The position numbers were made by a program, and so were the translations under genes. A DNA stretch of 64,000 nucleotides from Sphingopyxis sp. H053. GTDB taxonomy: Bacteria > Pseudomonadota > Alphaproteobacteria > Sphingomonadales > Sphingomonadaceae. Of the stretch, positions 1 to 7,199 are shown piece by piece (positions within the stretch are counted from its first letter, which is position 1; every line of letters begins with the position of its first letter). The DNA lies in assembly GCF_001468225.1 (NCBI RefSeq), contig NZ_LNRU01000002.1, positions 124,001-188,000 on the forward strand, in the 5' to 3' direction. A model generated the notes under the pieces. It was given only the letters and a program-made list of their open reading frames with translations, did no database searches and was not told the DNA's origin.

Positions 1-400
1 CCCCGACATTTTCGTCGGCCGCCACCCCTTCCCCGGCCCCGGCCTCGCGATCCGCATCCCTGGCGAAGTATCGAAGGAACGCTGCGACATATTGCGCAAG
101 GCCGACGCGGTCTATCTCGAGGAAATCCGCAACGCGGGGCTCTATGATGCGATCTGGCAGGCGTTCGCGGTGCTGCTGCCCGTCAAGACCGTCGGCGTGA
201 TGGGCGACGGCCGCACCTACGATCATGTCTGCGCGCTGCGCGCCGTAACCTCGACCGACGGCATGACGGCCGACATCTATCCATTCGACGCAAGCTTCCT
301 CAGTCGCTGCGCGACGCGCATCATCAACGAGGTACAGGGCATCAACCGCGTGGTGTATGACTATACGTCGAAACCGCCGGGCACGATCGAGTGGGAGTGA
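1..400 (+). CDS. guaA: GMP synthase (glutamine-hydrolysing), C-terminal part
   Basis: The last 132 codons of guaA; the gene is cut by the window edge and its frame starts at base 2. GMP synthase aminates XMP to GMP in cytoplasmic purine synthesis. The visible part is the dimerisation domain with the family hallmarks [12 protein letters not shown], the [15 protein letters not shown] stretch and the invariant ending KPPGTIEWE just before TGA. Nothing is missing at the 3' end. The final codons lie inside a 61-bp sequence that is repeated at 34292-34352, so this 3' end is the likely integration target of the island that follows. In many bacteria the guaA 3' end is used by tyrosine-recombinase islands. 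Identification is certain. Confidence 0.97.
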   Translation, partial: PDIFVGRHPFPGPGLAIRIPGEVSKERCDILRKADAVYLEEIRNAGLYDAIWQAFAVLLPVKTVGVMGDGRTYDHVCALRAVTSTDGMTADIYPFDASFLSRCATRIINEVQGINRVVYDYTSKPPGTIEWE

Positions 401-449
401 CGGTATCAATCGATATCAATCGACTACAATCGGCAGAAGCACTTCGATT
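389..449 (+). repeat. Left copy of 61-bp direct repeat (putative attL)
   Basis: This sequence starts in the last guaA codons (GAGTGGGAGTG) and matches 34292-34352 at 56 of 61 positions, with an identical 31-base core at 403-433. The core is three 10-bp tandem units: TATCAATCGA twice and CTACAATCGG (404-413, 414-423, 424-433). The guaA stop codon TGA is kept in this copy. A direct repeat anchored on a gene 3' end and spanning 33.9 kb is the usual footprint of site-specific integration. The rest of the gap to the next gene (450-512) holds a T7 run (454-460) and nothing else I recognise. Confidence 0.8.
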
Positions 450-512
450 AGGATTTTTTTGCCATAGTTTCCTTCGCGGAGGCCATTGATATGCCCTGCA
501 CTTCCGACAGCC

Positions 513-1691
513 TCACTGACGCAATTGGGCGCCACCGAGCCGTTGCACGATCATGGCGGCCCCCACGCCCATAGCCCCAGTCAAGACGACCATTCCATAA
601 CGCCCGTTGCAGGCATCAAGGGCGTCGAGCAGCGTCGACGTCAGAATCGCGCCGCTGGCGCCCATCGGATGACCCTTCGCCAAGTGCCCGCCGCCGACAT
701 TGACGCACGACGGATCGGCGTCGCGGTCGCGGAGGAATTTGGCGATGGTGACGGCAAAGGCCTCCATGAATTCGATCCGGTCGAGATCCGCGAGACCAAG
801 GCCGGCGCGCGCGAGCACCTTGTCCATCGCGGCGAAGCCAGCGGTCAGCGAGGCGGCCGGATCGCCGCCGCTTTCGGCAAAGGCGATCGCGCGCGCGCGC
901 GGGGCGGGGCCGAGCCCTTCGGCGCCAACGAGCGCGAGGCCCGCGCCGTCGCAGATCGGCGGGGCGTGGGCGATGCTGTGGAGCGGCTCGAAGGTCGCGC
1001 CGTCGAGCGCGCCGGCATATTGCGGCTGCAAGTCGCCGAAGGCAGGCGGCGCGGCGGCGAGCGATTCGGCCGTCGTCTGCGGCCGGATGCATTCCTCGCC
1101 GGTCAGCGCGCCGGTCGCGATGCGCGAATGCTGCAAGCGCGGGTCGGCATCCGCTGCCGCGGCCTTTTGCTGCGAGGCGAGAGCAACCGCGTCGAGCTCG
1201 GCGCGGGTGATGCCTTCGGCGTTCGCGAGCCGGTCGGCGGCGAGCACCGGCGGGACAAAGCGCGCGCGGGCCGGCAGGCTATCGTCGTCATAATAGGCCG
1301 CGCGGTCGCCCAGAAACGGGCTCCGGCTCATCAATTCGATCCCGCCCGCGAGGATGCACGTGGCTTCGCCGCTCGCGACCTTTGCGACCGCTTGACCGAT
1401 CGCCGACAGCCCCGATGCGCAATAATTGTTGATGCTGTGCGCCGCCGTCGTGTCGGGCAGGCCCGCATGGAGCTTTGACACCAGCGCGATATGCCCGCCC
1501 TGCGCGCCGCTTTGCGTGACGCAGCCGAGGAGCAGCGCATCGGGATTGGCCGCGACATTGCCGCAGCGCGCCGCGAGCGCCGCCGCCTGCTGGCGCACGA
1601 GTTCCTGCGGGGTCAGCGCGGCGAGACCGCCATCGGGCCGCGCCTTGCCGCGCGGTGTCCGCACCGCGTCATAGAGATAGACGTTGGTCAA
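513..1691 (-). CDS. Thiolase-like protein (acetyl-CoA acetyltransferase family)
   Basis: A 392-aa thiolase-superfamily protein, the last gene of the minus-strand operon 7086-513, 3 bases after the preceding thiolase gene. Biosynthetic and degradative thiolases condense or cleave 3-ketoacyl-CoA in the cytoplasm. The nucleophile motif NNYCASGLSAI (about residue 91) and the GHPMGASGA histidine motif are present. Two other signatures are altered: the usual NEAF is MEAFA, and the second catalytic cysteine (CxGGG motif near the C-terminus) aligns with threonine in LTGAMGVG. It may therefore be an altered thiolase or a partner subunit rather than a standard acetyltransferase. Context suggests thiolysis of a CoA ester made by the upstream ligase. 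Confidence 0.85.
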   Translation of the reverse strand: MTNVYLYDAVRTPRGKARPDGGLAALTPQELVRQQAAALAARCGNVAANPDALLLGCVTQSGAQGGHIALVSKLHAGLPDTTAAHSINNYCASGLSAIGQAVAKVASGEATCILAGGIELMSRSPFLGDRAAYYDDDSLPARARFVPPVLAADRLANAEGITRAELDAVALASQQKAAAADADPRLQHSRIATGALTGEECIRPQTTAESLAAAPPAFGDLQPQYAGALDGATFEPLHSIAHAPPICDGAGLALVGAEGLGPAPRARAIAFAESGGDPAASLTAGFAAMDKVLARAGLGLADLDRIEFMEAFAVTIAKFLRDRDADPSCVNVGGGHLAKGHPMGASGAILTSTLLDALDACNGRYGMVVLTGAMGVGAAMIVQRLGGAQLRQ

Positions 1692-1694
1692 GAA

Positions 1695-2924
1695 TCAGAC
1701 GCCGACGACGAAGCTGACCGCGGTCGTTGCGCTGCCGCCGACGTTGAAGGTCGCGAAATTGCGCGCACCCTCGACCTGATAATCGCCGGCGTTGCCGGTG
1801 ACCTGGCGCCAGCTGTCGAGCAGCATCCGAACCCCCGTTGCACCGACCGGATGGCCAAGGCCAATCAGCCCGCCCGACGGATTGACCGGCAGCTTCCCGC
1901 CGAGCCCAATCGTCCCATCCTCGACCGCGCGCCAGCTTTCGCCCGGCGGCGTGATGCCGAAATGGTCGATCGCCATATATTCGGTGATCGAGAAACAGTC
2001 GTGCACCTCGACCCCGTCGCACGCATAGACGTCGGGCATTTCGGCGCGGCGCAGCGCATCCATCATCGCCTTGCGCACGCTCGGGAAGACATAGGGCGCA
2101 CCGCGGCTTCCCGCGACCTTGGTCGAGTAAAGCAAAGGCGCGGTCGAATGGCCCCAGCCCTTGATGCGCGGGATCGCGTCGACAGAAATGCCCCGCCGCT
2201 TCGCATAGGCTTCGGCAACCGCGCGCGAGGCGAGGAAGATCGCCGCGGCGCCGTCGGTGACCTGGCCGCAGTCGGATTTGCGCAGGCTTCCCTCGATTAG
2301 CGGATTGACCTCGTCATTCTCGCCGAGATGATCGTCAGTGACCGCCCAGCCGCGCGTCTGCGAGTTCGGGTTCTTCTTCGCATTGGCGAAATTATTCGCC
2401 GAAATGCCACGCAGATGGGCGTGGTCGAGCCCGAAGCGTTCGTCATATTCCTCGGCGACGCGCGCGAACATATACGGCCAGACGTAGCGCGCCTCCTGCG
2501 CTTCACGCCCTGCCCAGGCCGCGGCACCAAGATATTCGGCGGCGCGCTGGCCGGGGACGTTGCGCATCAGCTCGATGCCGAGCACGAGCGCGAGGCCGTA
2601 GCGCTCGGCCTCGATCTCCGCCGCGGCGGCGAGGATCGCGATGCTGCCCGACGCGCAGGCGGCCTCATGCCGCGACGCCGGAACGCCCGCCAGATCGGGA
2701 TGGACATGGCCGAAGAAGCCGCCGAGCTGGCCTTGCCCCGCGAACAGCTCGCCGACGAAATTGCCGACATGCGCGGTTTCGACCTCTTTCGGCTCGATGC
2801 CCGTCGCGACGAAGGCGGCCTCGGCGACCTCGCGGAACAGCTCGAACAATCCGCCGCCTTCGCGTTCGAGGTTGCGCGCAAAGTCGGTCTGGGCGCCGCC
2901 CAGGATGAAGACGTCCTTGGCCAT
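1695..2924 (-). CDS. SCP2-type thiolase, acetyl-CoA acetyltransferase
   Basis: A 409-aa protein of the sterol-carrier-protein-2 (SCPx) type of thiolases, which cleave branched or bulky 3-ketoacyl-CoA such as steroid or isoprenoid side chains. Visible catalytic features are the cysteine in HEAACASGS (about residue 90), the histidine in VHDCFSITEY, and the GLGHPVGATG motif near the C-terminus. Length matches the family. It lies 1 base after the acyl-CoA ligase stop on the minus strand and 3 bases before the second thiolase, so the pair is probably co-translated and may form a complex. The substrate is not readable from sequence. Confidence 0.9.
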   Translation of the reverse strand: MAKDVFILGGAQTDFARNLEREGGGLFELFREVAEAAFVATGIEPKEVETAHVGNFVGELFAGQGQLGGFFGHVHPDLAGVPASRHEAACASGSIAILAAAAEIEAERYGLALVLGIELMRNVPGQRAAEYLGAAAWAGREAQEARYVWPYMFARVAEEYDERFGLDHAHLRGISANNFANAKKNPNSQTRGWAVTDDHLGENDEVNPLIEGSLRKSDCGQVTDGAAAIFLASRAVAEAYAKRRGISVDAIPRIKGWGHSTAPLLYSTKVAGSRGAPYVFPSVRKAMMDALRRAEMPDVYACDGVEVHDCFSITEYMAIDHFGITPPGESWRAVEDGTIGLGGKLPVNPSGGLIGLGHPVGATGVRMLLDSWRQVTGNAGDYQVEGARNFATFNVGGSATTAVSFVVGV

Positions 2925-2925
2925 G

Positions 2926-4617
2926 TCAGGCCTCCTTTTCGAGAGTGGCGAGCGCCATTTCGCGCACGTCGCTACGCATCACCTTGTTGGTGACGTTGCG
3001 CGGCAGCGCGTCGAAGCGGAACAGTCGCTCGGGCAGCTTGAAGACCGCGAGATCCTTTTCGCGGAGATAGTCGGCGACCTCGCCGATCCCGACATCGCCC
3101 GGCCCACGCGGAACATAGGCGAGGCCGATGCGCTCGCCCATCACCGGGTCGGGGAGCGAGAAGGTGCAGGCTTCGGCGAGCAAAGGATGGCCGCCGAGCA
3201 ACTGGTCGATTTCCTCGGGCGAGATGTTGACCCCGCCACGGATGATGAGATCCTTGCAGCGCCCGACGAAGCGATAGAAATCGCCGCCTTCGGCAATCTC
3301 GAACAGGTCGCCGGTGCGGAACCAGCCGTCGCCGGTGAAAGCTTCGGCGGTGCGTTCGGGGGCGTTGTGATAGCCCTCGAACAAGGTCGGGCCGCGGATC
3401 TGGAGTTCGCCAGATACGCCATCTTCCTCGATCGGATCGCCCCCATTTGGCGGCACCAGCCGGCTCTCGATATTATACGCCCGCCCCTCGCCATAGGGCG
3501 GGGCGTATCGGCCGCGGCGCGGGAACAGGCTCGCGCGCTTGTCGGGATCGGGCATGTCGCCCTCGCCGGTGATGAAGCTCATCCCCTCGTTCGACCCGAA
3601 GACGTTGACGATGATGATCCCGAGCTTTTCCTGAAAGCCGCGCACCATCGCGGGCGCGAGCGGCGCCGAGCCCGAGGCGATGACGCGCAGGCTCGACAAG
3701 TCGACCGACGCAAGCAAGGCCTCATTCTGCAGCAGCATGTTGAGCACCGCGGGCGGCGCGATCGTCAGGCTCGGCCGCTCGGTCGCGATCTGCTTGAGGT
3801 AGACGCCGGGGTCGAAGGGATGATGGAGCACCATCGTCCCCGCGCTCGTCAGCCAGCACATGGTGATGCCGCCGATGCTCGCCATATTGATCAGCGGGAA
3901 GGGGTTGAGCAGCACGTCGCCCGGCCCGACCCTCATCGCCTCATAGCCCGCCCCCGCGACCGCGATCCAGTGATTGTGACTGCGCGGCACGCCCTTCGGG
4001 ATGCCGGTGGTGCCCGACGTCCAGCAGATGGTGAAGATGTCGTCGGCGTCGACCGGGTTCGCCGCGACATGCGCCGCGAGGCTCGCTTCGTCTCCCCTGG
4101 CGACCGAGAGGTCGAGGGCATCCACCGGCGGGTTCGGGCCGAAAGTCATCAGCCGGATGCCGTCGAGTAGCGGTGCCGCGACGCCGACATGGTCGCAGCC
4201 CTTGACCTGCGTCGCACAGACGAACGCCTTGGGTTCGACGACGCCGATCATGGCTTTCAGCTCGTGGCTGCGATACTGCACCGCCGCCGGGCTGACGATC
4301 GCGCCGATCTGTGCGGCGGCGAAATAGAGCGCAACGAACTCGCTGATGTTGGGCAATTGGACGAGCAGCACGTCATCCTTGCCGATCCCTGCGACGACCA
4401 GAGCGCCAGCCAGCCGGTCAATTTCGGCCTCGAGTTCAGCATAGGTCAGACGTTGCGGTTCGCCGAAGGCAAAGTCGCCGCGATTGGGTGCATCGACCAG
4501 CGCCAGCCGATCGGGATGCGCCACCGCGTTGGCGAAAAACAGGTCGGCGAAACTCTTGTCGCCCCACCAGCCGCTTTCGCGATGCTGTCGCCGTTTATCC
4601 TCTCCCGCGGCGATCAT
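2926..4617 (-). CDS. Acyl-CoA synthetase (AMP-forming)
   Basis: A 564-aa member of the adenylate-forming family, which activates a carboxylic acid with ATP and CoA. The ATP motif TSGTTGIPKGV lies near residue 190, the GSNEG motif near 340, and GRCKDLIIRGG with VNISPEEID marks the hinge before the C-terminal domain; the catalytic lysine is in NVTNKVMR near the end. I place the start at 4617 (ATGATCGCC); only one base separates it from the stop codon of the upstream oxygenase gene, while an open frame extending further upstream overlaps that gene and lacks family similarity. Context suggests it activates an acid produced by oxidative cleavage. Confidence 0.9.
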   Translation of the reverse strand: MIAAGEDKRRQHRESGWWGDKSFADLFFANAVAHPDRLALVDAPNRGDFAFGEPQRLTYAELEAEIDRLAGALVVAGIGKDDVLLVQLPNISEFVALYFAAAQIGAIVSPAAVQYRSHELKAMIGVVEPKAFVCATQVKGCDHVGVAAPLLDGIRLMTFGPNPPVDALDLSVARGDEASLAAHVAANPVDADDIFTICWTSGTTGIPKGVPRSHNHWIAVAGAGYEAMRVGPGDVLLNPFPLINMASIGGITMCWLTSAGTMVLHHPFDPGVYLKQIATERPSLTIAPPAVLNMLLQNEALLASVDLSSLRVIASGSAPLAPAMVRGFQEKLGIIIVNVFGSNEGMSFITGEGDMPDPDKRASLFPRRGRYAPPYGEGRAYNIESRLVPPNGGDPIEEDGVSGELQIRGPTLFEGYHNAPERTAEAFTGDGWFRTGDLFEIAEGGDFYRFVGRCKDLIIRGGVNISPEEIDQLLGGHPLLAEACTFSLPDPVMGERIGLAYVPRGPGDVGIGEVADYLREKDLAVFKLPERLFRFDALPRNVTNKVMRSDVREMALATLEKEA

Positions 4618-4618
4618 G

Positions 4619-6115
4619 TCAGGCGGCCAGCACGCTGTTGTCGCCCATGCCGATATCGTCGCCGGACGCCCAGACGGTGTGCGTTCCCGAACAGATGCGC
4701 TCGGGCAGGATGATCCGGCACACCGGCCCCGCCGCGACATTCTTGGCGTCGATCAGCACGCATTCGGATGTGTCGGTCTCAAGGTCGGCGATGAAGGAGA
4801 CGAGATAGCCGTCGTCCTCGTCCTTCGCATCGATCCGCGGCGCGAAGGGGGCCTCGCTGCCGAAGCGGCCGGGGCCGAATTCATAGGATTCGCTCGTGCG
4901 GGCGTTGAGGTCGTGCTTCACCAGCCCGCGGAACAGGAACCAGCCCGGCTCGGGGATCGCGCTATAGGCGTAGCGATAGGGCTTGCCCGCATAGCGGTGG
5001 TTGAACATCCCGAATTCGAGGTCGCGGTCGTCGAGCCGCTCCTCGACTGTCTCGCCGGTCTTCAAATTGAAGCGCCAGCGGTGGAGGCGCGGCTTGAGCA
5101 GCCCCTGGTCGAGATACGCCATCATCCGCTCGAGCCCCTCGGGCGCGTTCGGATAGGATTTGGGCATCGGCTCTTCTTGATAATAGCCGTCGAGGATGAT
5201 CTCGTCCCCTTCCTCCCATGCGTTGAGCCAGTGGAGGGTGTAGGTCGGCTCGGCCGTAAACCAGCGAATATCCTCGGGCTGCCCGTGCCGCGGGATGATC
5301 GCAAAGCGCGTCTTTTCGTCGGGGTGGAACTGGACGACGTGCAGATTCCGCTCGAGCAGTTCCTCGTTCCAGTAGAGCGGCATGTCGTTGAGGATCGTGT
5401 AATTCTTGGTGAACGCCATGTCGTGCGGCAGGCGCGGCCCGGCGAGCGGGATCGGGATATAATGTTTGAGCCTGTTGTCCGCGCCGACGACGCCATAATG
5501 CATGAAGGGCGCGTGCTTCGAATAGTTGAAGAACATCAGCTCCCCGGTCGCGAGGTCGACCTTGCAATGCGCCGAAATGCCGTCGAGCGGCACCCAGCTT
5601 TCGGTGCCGAACTGTTCGAGCGTGAAGGGGTCGAGCCGATAGGCTTCGCCGCACTGGTAGAAGGTCGAGATGATCCGGCCCGCGTGGATCGCGACGTCGG
5701 TCGACGATGAATCCTTGAGCCACTCCTGCGCGCCCCAGCCGTGGCGCGTCGATTTGTGCGGCGGCTCCATCAGCCCCGCCCACAGCGAGCGGCCGGCTTC
5801 CTTCTCCGCCTCGAACCCCTTGGTGCGCACGAAGCGGCTGCGATAGCTTGCGCGCCCGTCCTTGAACGAGATCGAATGGATGAAGCCGTCGCCGTCGAAG
5901 GGGTGATAGCGGCCGATCGGCTCGTGAATCTGGTTTTCGCCGGTGCGCACGTAAACGCCGTCGATGTCGGTCGGGATATTGCCGATCACCTCGGCATCGC
6001 CATTGGCGAAGATCGCGTTCCATTCATTATAGGTCGGCCGCCACGCGCCCTTCATATAAGGGTGGTCGTTCGGCTGGATCGTCGATGCGATCGTCTCGAC
6101 AAGCTGGGCGGTCAT
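4619..6115 (-). CDS. Carotenoid-cleavage-type dioxygenase (RPE65/CCD family)
   Basis: A 498-aa protein of the carotenoid oxygenase family, non-haem Fe(II) enzymes that split a C=C bond of carotenoids, apocarotenoids or hydroxystilbenes into two carbonyl products. The four iron-binding histidines of the beta-propeller can be placed in ISAHCKVD, LPHDMAFT, TLHWLNAWEEGD and GTHTVW (last strand). The N-terminal GRYHPFDGDGFIHS blade is typical. There is no signal peptide, so it is cytoplasmic. Its start overlaps the upstream flavoprotein stop by 4 bases (ATGA) and its stop is 1 base before the CoA ligase start: tight translational coupling. Sphingomonads are known for lignostilbene dioxygenases of this family; whether the substrate here is a stilbene or a terpenoid cannot be told. 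Confidence 0.9.
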   Translation of the reverse strand: MTAQLVETIASTIQPNDHPYMKGAWRPTYNEWNAIFANGDAEVIGNIPTDIDGVYVRTGENQIHEPIGRYHPFDGDGFIHSISFKDGRASYRSRFVRTKGFEAEKEAGRSLWAGLMEPPHKSTRHGWGAQEWLKDSSSTDVAIHAGRIISTFYQCGEAYRLDPFTLEQFGTESWVPLDGISAHCKVDLATGELMFFNYSKHAPFMHYGVVGADNRLKHYIPIPLAGPRLPHDMAFTKNYTILNDMPLYWNEELLERNLHVVQFHPDEKTRFAIIPRHGQPEDIRWFTAEPTYTLHWLNAWEEGDEIILDGYYQEEPMPKSYPNAPEGLERMMAYLDQGLLKPRLHRWRFNLKTGETVEERLDDRDLEFGMFNHRYAGKPYRYAYSAIPEPGWFLFRGLVKHDLNARTSESYEFGPGRFGSEAPFAPRIDAKDEDDGYLVSFIADLETDTSECVLIDAKNVAAGPVCRIILPERICSGTHTVWASGDDIGMGDNSVLAA

Positions 6116-7086
6116 GCGATGACTCCTTCGGCGGGGGCAAATCGCGGCCTTGCGGCGGCGGCATCATATTCGGAAACGAGGCGATCGACGATAGTCGCGA
6201 CGGGTTCGACACCGCGCACCGCGCCGACACCTTGCCCGGCGGACCAGACATTCTTCCACGCCTTGGCATCGTCCTGCGCGTCGGAGAAGTTGGGACGCTT
6301 GTCCTCGGGCATGTTCGCGGGGTCATAACCCGCGGCGATCAGGCTCGATTTCAGCCAGTTGGCGGTCACACCGGTGATACCCTTTGAAGGAATAATGTCC
6401 TCGGCGCCGGCGGCGACGACCATATCCTTATACCCCGGCACCGCCATGCTCTCGGCACAGGCGATCAGCGAGGTGCCGAGATAGGCGAAATCGGCGCCCA
6501 ATATTTCGGCGGCACGGACCGCATGCCCCGTCGAGATCGCTCCGCCAAGCACGAGCGGTCCGTCCCAGAATTGCCGAACCTCCTCGACGAAGGCGAAGCC
6601 GGCGGTCGCGCCGGTGTGCCCGCCCGCGCCCGCGGCGACGAGCACCAGCCCGTCGACACCCGCGGCCGCCGCCTTGCGCGCAAAGCCCACCGAATTGACG
6701 TCAGCGAAGACGAGCCCGCCATAGGAATGGATTTCCTCGACCACCCGCGCCGGGCTGCCCAGCGCGGTGATGACGAGCGGCACCTTGTGCCGCACGACGC
6801 AGGCGATATCGTCGGGCAACCGGCTGTTCGACGGATGGACGACCAGGTTCACCGCCCACGCCGCCGCCTCGGGATCGTTCGACAGCGCCGCATCGATCCG
6901 GCTCACCCAATCCTCAAGGTCGGCGGAAGTGCGCGCATTGGGCGCGGGGAAACTGCCGATCACGCCCGCGCGCGAGGCCGCGATCACCATCTCGGGGCTC
7001 GACACGAGGAACATCGGCGCCGCGATCGCGGGCAGGCGCAAATTGCGCGTTAGCGCTGGTGGAAGGCCGTGTCCCGGCAAGGTCAA
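6112..7086 (-). CDS. Nitronate monooxygenase / FMN-dependent NPD-like protein
   Basis: A 324-aa TIM-barrel flavoprotein of the nitronate monooxygenase / FabK family. The N-terminus PAIAAPMFLVSSPE, the FMN-phosphate motif AAGAGGHTG near residue 150 and GGAISTGHAV followed by GADFAYLGTSLIA are family hallmarks. Members oxidise nitronates or reduce enoyl substrates in the cytoplasm. It is the first gene of a five-gene operon and is divergent from a TonB receptor gene, with 113 bases between the starts. In this operon a reductase or oxidase role on the compound cleaved by the neighbouring oxygenase is more plausible than nitroalkane detoxification, but this is inference. Confidence 0.85.
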   Translation of the reverse strand: MTLPGHGLPPALTRNLRLPAIAAPMFLVSSPEMVIAASRAGVIGSFPAPNARTSADLEDWVSRIDAALSNDPEAAAWAVNLVVHPSNSRLPDDIACVVRHKVPLVITALGSPARVVEEIHSYGGLVFADVNSVGFARKAAAAGVDGLVLVAAGAGGHTGATAGFAFVEEVRQFWDGPLVLGGAISTGHAVRAAEILGADFAYLGTSLIACAESMAVPGYKDMVVAAGAEDIIPSKGITGVTANWLKSSLIAAGYDPANMPEDKRPNFSDAQDDAKAWKNVWSAGQGVGAVRGVEPVATIVDRLVSEYDAAAARPRFAPAEGVIA

Positions 7087-7199
7087 TCCTCTCTCAAATT
7101 ATCTGACTTGCATAGTGATACTTAAAGCCCTTATGAGTCGCAAGGCAAGAAAAACATCGCGGCGGTGGTCGCCAAGACGATGGTGCGTGGGAGGACCCT

